Below, one piece after another: positions 16,059-25,086 of a DNA stretch of 45,824 nt. The stretch comes from Pseudomonas gessardii (GTDB taxonomy: Bacteria > Pseudomonadota > Gammaproteobacteria > Pseudomonadales > Pseudomonadaceae): assembly GCF_001983165.1 (NCBI RefSeq), contig NZ_MNPU01000044.1, positions 1 through 45,824 of the forward strand. The letters run 5' to 3'. Positions within the stretch are counted from its first letter, which is position 1, and every line of letters begins with the position of its first letter. Position numbers and translations under genes: made by a program. Under the pieces are notes generated by a model, which saw nothing but the letters and a program-made list of their open reading frames with translations, was not told the origin of the DNA and searched no databases.

Positions 16059-16692
16059 CCCCTTTGGCCAAGTCGTCCAGCTTGATTTGTAAGCCACCGA
16101 CCGCTGCTTCATCAGACAGCGCAGCCTTGGCTTTTTGGTACGCAGCATTGGCTTCGTCGGTACGACCCAATTGGACCAGCAGGTCGCCCTTGAGCTCTTC
16201 GCGAGTGGCTACAAATGCCTTGTCAGCATCGCCGTCGAGCAGTTTCAGTGCTTCGTCGGCCTTGTTCTGTGCGGCCAGGACCTGGGCCAGGCGCTGACGC
16301 GCGATTTCACCCAGGGTCGGGTTGCTCGGCTTGTCGGCGATGGCTTTGAGCTCGGAGGCTGCGTCATCCAGCTTGCCGGTATCGACCGCGACTTTCGCGA
16401 CGAACAGGCTGCCGTATTGGGCGTAGGTGCTACCGCCAAATTCGTTTTTCAGCTTGCCGGCCAGGTCCGCCACTTGGGCAGGGTCAGGCTTGCCAGTGGG
16501 CGTCAGCGTGGTTTCCAGCAGTTGCTGATAGAGCATCGAGGCGCCTTGCGACTGATTGCCCTGATACTTCTGGAACGCCTGCCAACCGAACACCACCACC
16601 AGCGCTAGCAGGCCGCCAGTTACCAGGGGTTTGCCGTTACGCTGCCACCAGTCTTTGAACTCGGCCAGTTGATCATCTTCAGTACTCGACAC
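16051..16692 (-). CDS. yfgM: YfgM-type ancillary SecYEG translocon subunit (TPR protein)
   Basis: A 213-residue inner-membrane protein with a short cytoplasmic N-terminus rich in acid residues (STEDDQLAEFKDWW), one membrane segment at about residues 23-41 and a periplasmic part of tetratricopeptide-like helices. In E. coli YfgM joins PpiD at the SecYEG exit and helps periplasmic chaperones. Its place between hisS and bamB is the usual one in gammaproteobacteria. It is coupled to bamB by an 8-base overlap. Confidence 0.92.
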   Translation of the reverse strand: MSSTEDDQLAEFKDWWQRNGKPLVTGGLLALVVVFGWQAFQKYQGNQSQGASMLYQQLLETTLTPTGKPDPAQVADLAGKLKNEFGGSTYAQYGSLFVAKVAVDTGKLDDAASELKAIADKPSNPTLGEIARQRLAQVLAAQNKADEALKLLDGDADKAFVATREELKGDLLVQLGRTDEANAAYQKAKAALSDEAAVGGLQIKLDDLAKGDA

Positions 16693-16733
16693 CCCAATAC
16701 TCCTTAATCGCTAAATTCGGCTGTTTGACAGCT

Positions 16734-18023
16734 TCAACCCTGCACGATGCAGGTGGCCAAGTGCGCAGCAAGCGCATCAAAGGCAATGCTTTGTTGTTCG
16801 CCCTGGCCACGCAGGGGTTTGACACTTACCACTTGCTGGGCCAGTTCATCGTCGCCCAGGATCAGCGCGTACAACGCACCGCTCTTGTCGGCTTTCTTGA
16901 ATTGGCTCTTGAAGCTGCCCGCGCCGGCATTGACTTGCAGGCGCAGGCTCGGCAGTTGGTCGCGCAACTGTTCGCTCAAGGCCAGGCCTGCCAGTTCGGC
17001 CGCCTCGCCAAAGGCGCACAGGTACACATCCACCTGACGGGAAATTTCTTCAGGGATCTGCTCCAGGGTTTCCAGCAGCAGGATCAGGCGCTCGATGCCC
17101 ATGGCAAAACCCACGCCGGTGGTCGGCTTGCCGCCCATCTGCTCGACCAGGCCATCGTAACGGCCACCGGCACACACGGTGCCCTGGGCGCCGAGCTTGT
17201 CGGTGACCCACTCGAACACGGTCTTGCTGTAGTAATCGAGGCCGCGCACCAACTTGGGGTTGATCACGTAAGGAATCCCGGCCGCGTCCAGACGAGCCTT
17301 GAGGCCCTCGAAGTGCGTGCGGGATTCGTCGTCCAGATAGTCAGCCATTTTCGGCGCATCGACCAGCACCGCCTGGGTGTCAGCGTTCTTGGTATCCAGG
17401 ACGCGCAACGGGTTGGTCTTCAGGCGACGCTGGCTGTCTTCATCGAGCTTGTCCAGGTGGGCGGACAGGTACTCGACCAGGGCTTCACGGTAGCGACCAC
17501 GGGATTCACTGGTGCCCAGGCTGTTGAGCTCGAGCTTGACCGCGTCGCGGATGCCCAATTGGCCCCACAGGCGCCAGGTCAGCACGATCAGCTCGGCATC
17601 GATGTCCGGGCCATCGAGGTTGAAGACTTCGCAACCGATCTGGTGGAACTGGCGATAACGGCCTTTTTGTGGACGCTCGTGGCGGAACATCGGGCCGATG
17701 TACCACAGCTTCTGGGTCTGGCCACCACCGGTGATGCCATGTTCGAGCACGGCGCGCACGCACGCAGCGGTGCCTTCCGGGCGCAGGGTCAGGGAGTCGC
17801 CGTTGCGGTCTTCAAAGGTGTACATCTCTTTTTCGACGATGTCGGTCACTTCACCAATGGAGCGCTTGAACAGCTCGGTGAACTCGACGATTGGCATGCG
17901 GATCTGCTTGTAACCGTAGTTATCCAACAGGCGCGCGACCGTGCTCTCGAAATAGCGCCACAGGGGCGTCTGTTCGGGCAGGATGTCGTTCATGCCACGA
18001 ATGGCTTGCAGAGACTTGCTCAC
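16734..18023 (-). CDS. hisS: Histidyl-tRNA synthetase
   Basis: Charges tRNA-His with histidine in the cytoplasm. The 429 residues are the usual length for this class II synthetase. Motif 2 is seen in FRHERPQKGRYRQFHQ, the histidine-specific segment in VRGLDYYSKTVFEW, and motif 3 in GVGFAMGIERL. The C-terminal anticodon-binding domain follows from about 330. It lies between ispG (23 bases) and yfgM (41 bases) in the same direction, with no terminator between. Confidence 0.98.
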   Translation of the reverse strand: MSKSLQAIRGMNDILPEQTPLWRYFESTVARLLDNYGYKQIRMPIVEFTELFKRSIGEVTDIVEKEMYTFEDRNGDSLTLRPEGTAACVRAVLEHGITGGGQTQKLWYIGPMFRHERPQKGRYRQFHQIGCEVFNLDGPDIDAELIVLTWRLWGQLGIRDAVKLELNSLGTSESRGRYREALVEYLSAHLDKLDEDSQRRLKTNPLRVLDTKNADTQAVLVDAPKMADYLDDESRTHFEGLKARLDAAGIPYVINPKLVRGLDYYSKTVFEWVTDKLGAQGTVCAGGRYDGLVEQMGGKPTTGVGFAMGIERLILLLETLEQIPEEISRQVDVYLCAFGEAAELAGLALSEQLRDQLPSLRLQVNAGAGSFKSQFKKADKSGALYALILGDDELAQQVVSVKPLRGQGEQQSIAFDALAAHLATCIVQG

Positions 18024-18046
18024 ATCAAATCCTTAAATTCATTCGA

Positions 18047-19156
18047 TCAGCCGCGAGCGATCAGCGCTGCGTCAGAGGCGACCTTCTCGGCCGCTTTCTC
18101 GCGGATCAGCCGTTCCAACTGATCCACCAGATTATCATTCGTCAATTTTTGCGACGGCTTGCCGTCGATGTAAATCAGGTTCGGGGTACCGCCGGTCAGG
18201 CCCACATGGGCCTCCTTGGCCTCACCCGGCCCGTTGACCACGCAACCGATCACCGCGACATCCAGCGGCACCAGCAGGTCTTCCAGGCGTACTTCCAACT
18301 CGTTCATGGTTTTCACCACGTCGAAGTTCTGCCGCGAGCAACTCGGGCAGGCAATAAAATTGATGCCACGGGAACGTAGATGCAGGGATTTGAGAATGTC
18401 GTAGCCGACTTTCACTTCCTCTACCGGGTCCGCCGCCAGGGAGATGCGAATGGTATCGCCAATCCCGTCGGCCAGCAGCATACCGAGACCCACCGCAGAT
18501 TTCACTGTGCCTGAGCGCAAACCACCGGCTTCGGTGATGCCCAGGTGCAACGGCTGCACGATTTCCTTGGCCAGCAGGCGGTAGGCTTCTACCGCCATGA
18601 ACACGTCGGAGGCCTTTACGCTGACCTTGAAGTCCTGGAAATTCAGGCGTTCAAGGTGCTCGACATGGCGCAGTGCCGACTCGACCAGGGCGGCCGGGGT
18701 GGGCTCGCCGTATTTCTTTTGCAGGTCTTTTTCCAGGGAACCGGCGTTGACCCCGATGCGGATCGGGATCCCGCGATCACGGGCAGCGTCGACCACGGCA
18801 CGCACCCGGTCTTCGCGACCGATGTTGCCCGGGTTGATCCGCAGGCAGTCGACACCCAGTTCGGCCACGCGCAACGCGATCTTGTAGTCGAAGTGAATAT
18901 CGGCGACCAGTGGCACCTTGACCAGTTGCTTGATGCGACCGAAGGCCTCGGCAGCGTCCATATCCGGCACGGAAACCCGCACGATATCGACGCCTGCGGC
19001 TTCCAGGCGGTTGATCTGGGCCACGGTGGCCGCTACGTCATTGGTGTCGCTGTTGGTCATGCTCTGCACTGCGATGGGGGCATCGCCACCCACCGGTACG
19101 GAGCCGACCCAGATTTTGCGCGATACGCGACGTTTGATTGGAGATTCGCCGTGCAT
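18047..19156 (-). CDS. ispG: 4-hydroxy-3-methylbut-2-enyl diphosphate synthase (flavodoxin)
   Basis: Next-to-last step of the MEP pathway to isoprenoids: reduces the cyclic diphosphate MEcPP to HMBPP with a [4Fe-4S] cluster. The 369-residue protein has the N-terminal TIM barrel (VGSVPVGGDAPIAVQSM, HFDYKIAL, RINPGN) and a C-terminal cluster-binding domain. Cysteines are in FIACPSCSRQ and GCVVNGPGE, the latter with the catalytic Glu. It starts 2 bases after rodZ. Its need for Fe-S clusters ties it to the isc cluster only a few genes away. Confidence 0.98.
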   Translation of the reverse strand: MHGESPIKRRVSRKIWVGSVPVGGDAPIAVQSMTNSDTNDVAATVAQINRLEAAGVDIVRVSVPDMDAAEAFGRIKQLVKVPLVADIHFDYKIALRVAELGVDCLRINPGNIGREDRVRAVVDAARDRGIPIRIGVNAGSLEKDLQKKYGEPTPAALVESALRHVEHLERLNFQDFKVSVKASDVFMAVEAYRLLAKEIVQPLHLGITEAGGLRSGTVKSAVGLGMLLADGIGDTIRISLAADPVEEVKVGYDILKSLHLRSRGINFIACPSCSRQNFDVVKTMNELEVRLEDLLVPLDVAVIGCVVNGPGEAKEAHVGLTGGTPNLIYIDGKPSQKLTNDNLVDQLERLIREKAAEKVASDAALIARG

Positions 19157-19158
19157 GA

Positions 19159-20148
19159 CTATTGTCCCAATTTCAGGCGAGCAGTCTCGCCACTGGTGAA
19201 GGGCGCCACGTCTACAGGCTGGCCGTTGTAGGCCACTTGCGCGCCACGGGCAAAGCCCAGACGCAGCGTCAAAGGAGGCTTGCCGACCTGCTCAAGCGTA
19301 TCTCCCTTACGCTTCAAAGCACTGAACAGGACCTTGCCATTGCCGTCGGTGACTTGTGTCCAGCAGTCAGCAACATAGGTAATCAGGAGGCGACCATCGC
19401 CCGCCACACCAGCAGGCACCTGGGCGGCAGGGGCGGCAACCGTTGGCGCGGCTGGCGCGACCGGAGCCGGTATGACAGGCACCTGGGCCGCAGTGACCGG
19501 CGCCTGGGTTACGGGTGCGGCTGGCGCCGGCGCTACGGCGGCAGGCGCCGCTTCACTGCCGGCCTCGGCCGGCGGCTGGCCCGCCTGCAGGTCAAGAGGG
19601 GTTTCGGGAGCGGCCTGGCCCTGGGCGACGGCCTGGTCTTCCGGCTCGTCCAGGGGATGAATCTGGGTGGTGCCGTCGGCGCTTTCGACTTCGACGTGCT
19701 CCAGGGCGTTGCTGATCAGGTCCTTGCTGCGCAGCGAGGTCTGGTCCTGCCACCAGATAAAACCACCACCGATCACTGCAATCAGCAGCAGCAGGCTGAC
19801 AATTCGCAAAATAGTGTGGGAAACCCGCACAGGTTCTTCAATACGGCCAAGACCGTGTACGTTGCTGCCCTGGGAGTCGGTGCCGGTGAACTGGTCGAAT
19901 TGCTGGACCAGGATGGCCTGGTCGATGCCCAGCAGCTTGGCATAGGCACGGATATAGCCACGGGCGAAGGTATGCCCTGGCAATTTGTCGAACGCGCCAT
20001 TTTCCAGGTTGCCCAGGGAAGAGGTGGTCAAATTGAGCTTGAGGGCCACGTCTTCCAGCGACCAACCATTGCTTTCGCGGGCCTGACGCAAGGTCTCGCC
20101 TGGGTTTACGCGATTAGCGGCTACAACTTCCGGGTGCGCGGCTTTCAT
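19159..20148 (-). CDS. rodZ: Cell-shape protein RodZ
   Basis: Bitopic membrane protein that links MreB filaments to the wall-synthesis machinery. The helix-turn-helix domain (residues about 15-85, LRQARESNGWSLEDVALKLNL) binds MreB rather than DNA in this family. A membrane segment around residues 110-130 (ILRIVSLLLLIAVIGGG) follows. Then come a long Ala/Pro-rich periplasmic linker and a C-terminal beta domain (DUF4115, from about 245). Two adjacent ATGs overlap the pilW stop as ATGATG, so the start is 20151 or 20148 and translation is coupled. Confidence 0.94.
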   Translation of the reverse strand: MKAAHPEVVAANRVNPGETLRQARESNGWSLEDVALKLNLTTSSLGNLENGAFDKLPGHTFARGYIRAYAKLLGIDQAILVQQFDQFTGTDSQGSNVHGLGRIEEPVRVSHTILRIVSLLLLIAVIGGGFIWWQDQTSLRSKDLISNALEHVEVESADGTTQIHPLDEPEDQAVAQGQAAPETPLDLQAGQPPAEAGSEAAPAAVAPAPAAPVTQAPVTAAQVPVIPAPVAPAAPTVAAPAAQVPAGVAGDGRLLITYVADCWTQVTDGNGKVLFSALKRKGDTLEQVGKPPLTLRLGFARGAQVAYNGQPVDVAPFTSGETARLKLGQ

Positions 20149-20906
20149 CATTGCTCCGACAGGTATTGCTGATATTCCGGCGTACCGGGATAGAGTCGTT
20201 CTAATTGCTGGCCAAAACGTGCGGCCTTGTCGCGTTCTTCATGAACCGTGGCCAGGCGCACACCCAGCAATAGACTACGTGCATTTTGCCCACTGAGCAG
20301 GCTAAAACGCTCGTAATAGTCACGTGCCGGCACATAATGCCTGTCTTCAAACGACAACTGGGCCATTTCGAGCAAGGCCCGTGGCTGGCGCTGGTTCAGG
20401 TGCAGGGCCTTTTCCAGCTGCCGGCGGGCGTCTTCACGCTGGCCGAGGCGCACGGACGTCACTCCCAGGTTCTCGAAAACCCGCGAACGTTCAGGATATA
20501 GGGTATCAGTGGCTGCTTGCTGGAAATAAGCGGATGCTTGCTTATAACGCTCCTGCTGGAACAAGAAGCTGCCGTAGTTGTTGAGCAGGCGCGGGTCATG
20601 GGGGCGAACCGCCAGGGCCTTCTGGTAATACTGGTCGGCCAGCTCGGGCTCGGCCTGGGCCTGGAACACCAGGGCCAGCCCCGCATTGGCGTCGGCATCC
20701 TGGCCATCGAGGGCCAGGGCCTTTTGCAGCGGCACCTTGGCCTGCTCGCTCAAACCCTGGCGCAGGTAACCCAGCCCCAGCTGCACATAGGCAGCACGCG
20801 CTTCGTCACGGCCCTTGCCGGTTTGCAACGGGCTATCAGAGCCCGATGAAACACAGCCAACCGACAGGCTGGCAACAAGCAACAGCAGCGCAAGGCGCAG
20901 GGGCAT
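20148..20906 (-). CDS. pilF: Type IV pilus biogenesis lipoprotein PilW/PilF (TPR)
   Basis: Pilotin-type outer-membrane lipoprotein needed for assembly of the PilQ secretin ring. The 252 residues start with a lipoprotein signal (LLLLVASLSVGC, Cys about residue 18), followed by at least four tetratricopeptide repeats, e.g. AAYVQLGLGYLRQG, ANAGLALVFQAQAEP and NNYGSFLFQQERYKQA. It is the first of an overlapping pair with rodZ and lies 12 bases after rlmN. The name is PilF in P. aeruginosa and PilW in Neisseria. Confidence 0.93.
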   Translation of the reverse strand: MPLRLALLLLVASLSVGCVSSGSDSPLQTGKGRDEARAAYVQLGLGYLRQGLSEQAKVPLQKALALDGQDADANAGLALVFQAQAEPELADQYYQKALAVRPHDPRLLNNYGSFLFQQERYKQASAYFQQAATDTLYPERSRVFENLGVTSVRLGQREDARRQLEKALHLNQRQPRALLEMAQLSFEDRHYVPARDYYERFSLLSGQNARSLLLGVRLATVHEERDKAARFGQQLERLYPGTPEYQQYLSEQ

Positions 20907-20918
20907 AGAGTTCCTCTC

Positions 20919-22067
20919 TCAGGTTCGTGTCGCGGCGTTCTGCGCCAGATCGCTGTCGGCGCTCAATTCGCGCACGGCGATATAACGCTCGCTACGACGG
21001 GTGCGATCCAGCACCTGTCCTACCAATTGGCCACAAGCGGCGTCGATGTCTTCACCACGGGTGGTGCGGACCGTGACATTGAAACCTGCCTGGTGCAGTT
21101 GATCCTGGAAACGACGGATGGCGTTGTTGCTCGGCCGCTCGTAGCCAGAATGGGGAAACGGGTTGAACGGAATCAGGTTGATCTTGCACGGGGTATTCTT
21201 GAGCAACTCGATCATCTCGACTGCGTGCTCAACCTTGTCGTTGATGTCTTTGAGCAAGGTGTACTCGATGGTCAGCACGCGTTTTTCGCCCAGGGACGAC
21301 ATATAGCGCTGGCAAGATTCGAGGAGCATCTTAAGCGGATACTTCTTGTTGATCGGCACCAATTGGTTACGCAATGCGTCATTGGGTGCGTGCAGCGACA
21401 ACGCCAGGGAGACATCGATGTGCTTGGACAGCTCGTCGATCATCGGCACCACGCCGGAGGTCGACAGGGTCACACGGCGCTTGGAGATGCCGTAGCCCAG
21501 GTCGTCCATCATCAGGTGCATGGCCGCAACCACGTTGTCGAAGTTCAGCAGCGGCTCACCCATGCCCATCATCACCACGTTGGTGATGGCACGGTCGACG
21601 GTTGCCGGGACGCTGCCAAAGGATTTGTTGGCAATCCACACCTGGCCGATGACTTCGGCGGCGGTGAGGTTGCTATTGAAGCCTTGCTTGCCGGTGGAGC
21701 AGAAACTGCAGTCCAGGGCACAGCCTGCCTGGGACGAAACGCACAAGGTGCCGCGTTTGCCCTGGGGAATGTAGACGGTCTCGACGCAACTGCCGGACGC
21801 CACGCGCACCACCCACTTACGGGTGCCGTCGCTGGAGATGTCCTCGCTGACAACCTCGGGACCACGAACCTCGGCAATCGCCTTGAGCTTGTCGCGCAGG
21901 GCCTTGCTGACGTTCGTCATGGCGTCGAAATCGTCGACGCCAAAGTGGTGAATCCACTTCATTACCTGACCGGCACGGAAACGCTTCTCCCCGATTGAGT
22001 CGAAGAATTTTTCCATTTCCTGTTGAGTCAGACCCAGCAGGTTGGTTTTTACAGTCGATGTAGTCAT
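20919..22067 (-). CDS. rlmN: Dual-specificity 23S rRNA/tRNA adenine-C2 methyltransferase
   Basis: Radical-SAM enzyme that methylates A2503 of 23S rRNA and A37 of some tRNAs. The 382-residue protein has the cluster motif CxxxCxxC at Cys116, Cys120 and Cys123 (CALDCSFC). The S-adenosylmethionine-binding GMGEPLLNF segment and a C-terminal Cys (DAACGQL) that carries the covalent methyl-transfer intermediate are also present. The first gene after ndk in the operon, with a 29-base gap. It needs a [4Fe-4S] cluster. Confidence 0.98.
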   Translation of the reverse strand: MTTSTVKTNLLGLTQQEMEKFFDSIGEKRFRAGQVMKWIHHFGVDDFDAMTNVSKALRDKLKAIAEVRGPEVVSEDISSDGTRKWVVRVASGSCVETVYIPQGKRGTLCVSSQAGCALDCSFCSTGKQGFNSNLTAAEVIGQVWIANKSFGSVPATVDRAITNVVMMGMGEPLLNFDNVVAAMHLMMDDLGYGISKRRVTLSTSGVVPMIDELSKHIDVSLALSLHAPNDALRNQLVPINKKYPLKMLLESCQRYMSSLGEKRVLTIEYTLLKDINDKVEHAVEMIELLKNTPCKINLIPFNPFPHSGYERPSNNAIRRFQDQLHQAGFNVTVRTTRGEDIDAACGQLVGQVLDRTRRSERYIAVRELSADSDLAQNAATRT

Positions 22068-22096
22068 GGATTCACCTTCACTCTTTAAGCCAATGC

Positions 22097-22522
22097 TTAG
22101 CGAGTGGTTACTTCAGTAGCTGCGAAGAAGTACGAGATTTCGCGAGCAGCAGCGGCTTCGGAGTCCGAACCGTGTACAGCGTTGGCGTCGATGGAGTCAG
22201 CGAAGTCAGCACGGATGGTGCCGGCAGCTGCTTCTTTAGGGTTGGTAGCGCCCATCAGCTCACGGTTCAGAGCGATAGCGTTTTCGCCTTCCAGAACCTG
22301 TACAACAACAGGACCGGAGATCATGAAGGCAACCAGGTCGCCGAAAAAGCCACGAGCGCTGTGCTCAGCGTAGAAGCCTTCAGCTTCAGCCTTGGACAGT
22401 TGCTTGAGTTTCGAAGCTACAACCTTCAGGCCGGCTTTTTCGAAACGAGTGGTGATCTCGCCGATGACGTTTTTTGCAACAGCGTCAGGCTTGATGATGG
22501 AGAAAGTACGTTGAACAGCCAT
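22097..22522 (-). CDS. ndk: Nucleoside diphosphate kinase
   Basis: Balances NTP and dNTP pools by moving the gamma phosphate between nucleotides. The 141 residues are standard length. The phospho-accepting His117 lies in NAVHGSDS, and RTFSIIKPDAV is the usual beginning. It is the head of the long operon down to der. A candidate promoter lies within the preceding isc terminator. Confidence 0.98.
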   Translation of the reverse strand: MAVQRTFSIIKPDAVAKNVIGEITTRFEKAGLKVVASKLKQLSKAEAEGFYAEHSARGFFGDLVAFMISGPVVVQVLEGENAIALNRELMGATNPKEAAAGTIRADFADSIDANAVHGSDSEAAAAREISYFFAATEVTTR

Positions 22523-22550
22523 GGTGTAACTCCAGAAACGGTAATTTGCG

Positions 22551-22581
22551 AAAAATTAAACCCGCGAATTATACGCGGGTT
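22551..22581 (-). terminator. Rho-independent terminator of the isc operon
   Basis: On the minus strand AACCCGCG (22581-22574) pairs with CGCGGGTT (22566-22559) around a 7-base loop, followed by TAATTTTT. It lies 31 bases past the iscX stop. Its loop contains a perfect TATAAT, described under the ndk promoter. Confidence 0.85.
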
Positions 22582-22596
22582 CTTGGGTATTGCCTA
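22568..22596 (-). promoter_or_regulatory. Candidate ndk promoter nested in the isc terminator
   Basis: TAGGCA (22596-22591), a 17-base spacer and TATAAT (22573-22568) read on the minus strand, 46 bases before the ndk ATG. The -10 box is the terminator loop, and the -35 box lies in the 20-base motif copy B. Confidence 0.6.
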
Positions 22597-22599
22597 ACT
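22580..22599 (-). other. 20-base motif preceding a terminator, copy B
   Basis: On the minus strand AGTTAGGCAATACCCAAGAA leads directly into the isc terminator stem. It differs at two positions from copy A at 13175-13194. Confidence 0.6.
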
Positions 22600-22612
22600 G
22601 CGTAAAAAGGAC

Positions 22613-22813
22613 TCAGTCTGCTTCTTCGATCCAGGCGGCCTGAATGGCCTCAAGCACCTTCTCGCCACCACGACTATGATCGTCATCGAATTCCGGCAAC
22701 GCTACAACCCAGTTATGGAGATCGACAAAGCGCACATAGCGCGGATCCACATCTGGCTTGGTTTCAGCCAATTGGATCGCAATTTCCAACACATCAACCC
22801 ATTTAAGACTCAT
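22613..22813 (-). CDS. iscX: Fe-S cluster assembly protein IscX
   Basis: A 66-residue acidic protein that binds IscS and modulates iron delivery or cluster formation rate. The start is the ATG of MSLKWVDVLEIA (22813), preceded by AAGGAAG. An upstream extension lies inside fdx and is discarded. The family features WVDVLEIAIQL, RYVRFVDLHNWV and EFDDD, with its acidic Fe-binding residues, are present. Last gene of the isc operon, 14 bases after fdx. Confidence 0.96.
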   Translation of the reverse strand: MSLKWVDVLEIAIQLAETKPDVDPRYVRFVDLHNWVVALPEFDDDHSRGGEKVLEAIQAAWIEEAD

Positions 22814-22827
22814 GACACTTCCTTGAA

Positions 22828-23169
22828 TCAGTGCGGCGCTTCGGCCGCATGGTTGAGCGAATACTTCGGAATTTCGACGGTGAGGTCTTCGGTTCCAACT
22901 TTGGCCTGACAGCTCAGGCGAGATGTGGGCTCCAGGCCCCACGCCCGATCAAGATAGTCCTCTTCCAGTTCATCGGCCTCTTTGAGACTGTTGAAACCTT
23001 CGCGGATAATGCAGTGACAGGTGGTACAGGCATTGACGCCACCACAGGCACTTTCGATCTCGATGTGGTTGTCATGGGCGACGTCGAGAAGGGACTTGCC
23101 GGTCTCAGCCTCCACGACCATACCGTCCGGGCAATGCTCGGCGTGTGGCAGAAAAATGACCCGTGGCAT
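22828..23169 (-). CDS. fdx: ISC-type [2Fe-2S] ferredoxin
   Basis: Small electron carrier that supplies electrons for cluster assembly on IscU. The 113 residues contain the adrenodoxin-type ligands Cys42, Cys48, Cys51 and Cys87 (ACGGVNACTTCHC, LSCQAK). It starts 3 bases after the hscA stop, and an iscX gene follows directly. Typical length and position. Confidence 0.97.
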   Translation of the reverse strand: MPRVIFLPHAEHCPDGMVVEAETGKSLLDVAHDNHIEIESACGGVNACTTCHCIIREGFNSLKEADELEEDYLDRAWGLEPTSRLSCQAKVGTEDLTVEIPKYSLNHAAEAPH

Positions 23170-23172
23170 CAG

Positions 23173-25035
23173 TTATTCCTCAATTTCATTCAGGTTGCGT
23201 CCCGCCAGGGCGGCTTTTACCGTCTGGTTCATACGACGGGCGGCAAAGGCATCGGTTACGTGTGAAAGGCGCTTGGTCTGTTGTTCGATGGCATAGCCAT
23301 CGGTGCCTTTCATCAATTGGGCCAGCTCCTGCATCTGCAGGTCGATGACCAGGCGTTCTTCAGCGTCCAGCAGGCGCTCGCCGTCGGCCTCAAGGGCGCC
23401 CTGCACCGCCTCAAGCAGGCGCTGGGCATCGACTTGCTGCTCACGCAATACGCGGGCGACCTTGTCGTCACTGGCATACTGGAACGAATCCTTAAGCATC
23501 TTGGCGATTTCACCGTCAGTCAGGCCGTAGGACGGCTTGACCTGAATGCTCGCCTCAACGCCCGAGCCCAGCTCGCGTGCTGCCACGCTGAGCAGGCCGT
23601 CGGCATCGACCTGGAAGGTCACGCGGATCTTCGCCGCACCCGCCACCATGGCCGGGATACCGCGCAATTCAAAGCGTGCCAGGGAGCGGCAGTCGCTGAT
23701 CAGCTCACGCTCGCCCTGCAGCACATGAATCATCATGGCCGTCTGGCCATCTTTATACGTGGTGAAGTCCTGGGCGCGGGCGACGGGAATGGTGGTGTTG
23801 CGCGGAATCACCTTTTCCATCAGGCCACCCATGGTTTCCAGGCCCAGGGACAACGGAATCACGTCGAGCAGCAACAGCTCGCCGCCGTCGCGCTTGTTGC
23901 CAGCCAGGGTATCGGCCTGGATCGCAGCCCCGATGGCCACCACTTGATCTGGATCGATTTCGGTCAAGGGCTGGCGACCAAAGGCCTCGGCCACAGCTTC
24001 GCGCACCCGTGGCACACGGGTCGAACCGCCAACCATGACCACCGCACCGACATCTTCCAGCTCAATGCCGGAATCACGCACGGCGCGACGGCACGCTTTC
24101 AGGCTGCGGGCCACCATCGGCTCGATCAGGGCATCGAAGGCTTCCCGGGTCAGTTGGGCCGACCAGGAGCCGTAGGAAACTTCAACAGATGCAGCGTCAG
24201 TCAGCGCTTCCTTGGCGGCGCAGGCGGTTTGCAGCAGCTTACGCTGCGCGCCCGGGTCGAGGTCGGCAGACAAACCGGCACGGGTGATCATCCAGCCAGC
24301 AATGGCATGGTCGAAGTCATCACCGCCCAGGGCACTGTCGCCACCGGTGGCCAGCACTTCAAACACACCGCCGGTCAGGCGCAGGATCGAAATATCAAAG
24401 GTGCCGCCGCCCAGGTCGTAAATCGCAACCAGGCCTTCAGCGTGCTGGTCCAGGCCGTATGCCACGGCGGCCGCGGTCGGCTCGTTGAGCAGGCGCAACA
24501 CATTGAGGCCAGCGAGTTTCGCTGCATCCTTGGTGGCTTGGCGCTGAGCATCGTCGAAATAGGCAGGAACAGTGATTACCGCGCCAACCAATTCACCGCC
24601 CAAGGTGGTTTCTGCACGCTGGCGCAGCACCTTGAGGATATCGGCCGACACCTCCACCGGGCTTTTCGGCCCCTGCACGGTATCGATGAACGGCATATGG
24701 GATTCGCCGCCGACAAAGCGGTACGGCAGCTGGTCGCCCAATTGCTTGACGTCGGACAACCCACGACCCATCAAGCGCTTGACCGACAGCACGGTATTGA
24801 GCGGATCGGCAGACGCCGCCAGGCGGGCGGACTCGCCCACTTCGGTACGATCGGCGTGATAACGCACGGCGGACGGCAGGATGACCTGGCCATCAGCATC
24901 AGGCAACGGCTCGGAGAGACCGCTGCGCAGTGCGGCGACCAGTGAATTGGTAGTACCCAAGTCGATGCCAACCGCCAGGCGACGCTGGTGCGGTTGTGGA
25001 CTTTGGCCGGGTTCGGCGATCTGCAGTAGAGCCAT
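23173..25035 (-). CDS. hscA: Fe-S assembly chaperone HscA (Hsp70 family)
   Basis: Specialised Hsp70 that, with HscB, releases clusters from IscU by binding its LPPVK motif. The 620-residue protein has the ATPase domain (GIDLGTTNSLVA, YDLGGGTFDISIL, GGSTRVPRV) and, from about 390, the substrate-binding domain (VIPLSLGLETMGG). The C-terminal lid is shorter than in DnaK and has no DnaK-like tail, as expected of HscA. It lies 51 bases after hscB. Confidence 0.98.
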   Translation of the reverse strand: MALLQIAEPGQSPQPHQRRLAVGIDLGTTNSLVAALRSGLSEPLPDADGQVILPSAVRYHADRTEVGESARLAASADPLNTVLSVKRLMGRGLSDVKQLGDQLPYRFVGGESHMPFIDTVQGPKSPVEVSADILKVLRQRAETTLGGELVGAVITVPAYFDDAQRQATKDAAKLAGLNVLRLLNEPTAAAVAYGLDQHAEGLVAIYDLGGGTFDISILRLTGGVFEVLATGGDSALGGDDFDHAIAGWMITRAGLSADLDPGAQRKLLQTACAAKEALTDAASVEVSYGSWSAQLTREAFDALIEPMVARSLKACRRAVRDSGIELEDVGAVVMVGGSTRVPRVREAVAEAFGRQPLTEIDPDQVVAIGAAIQADTLAGNKRDGGELLLLDVIPLSLGLETMGGLMEKVIPRNTTIPVARAQDFTTYKDGQTAMMIHVLQGERELISDCRSLARFELRGIPAMVAGAAKIRVTFQVDADGLLSVAARELGSGVEASIQVKPSYGLTDGEIAKMLKDSFQYASDDKVARVLREQQVDAQRLLEAVQGALEADGERLLDAEERLVIDLQMQELAQLMKGTDGYAIEQQTKRLSHVTDAFAARRMNQTVKAALAGRNLNEIEE

Positions 25036-25086
25036 GGTAATCAGGTCTTATCTGTCTATCAGGCGTGCAATCTGTGCAGCACTGGG

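Noticed and set aside
23281..24945. 554-codon open frame opposite hscA
   Set aside because: Shadow of hscA; composition (Gln, His, Ala rich) is that of antisense translation.
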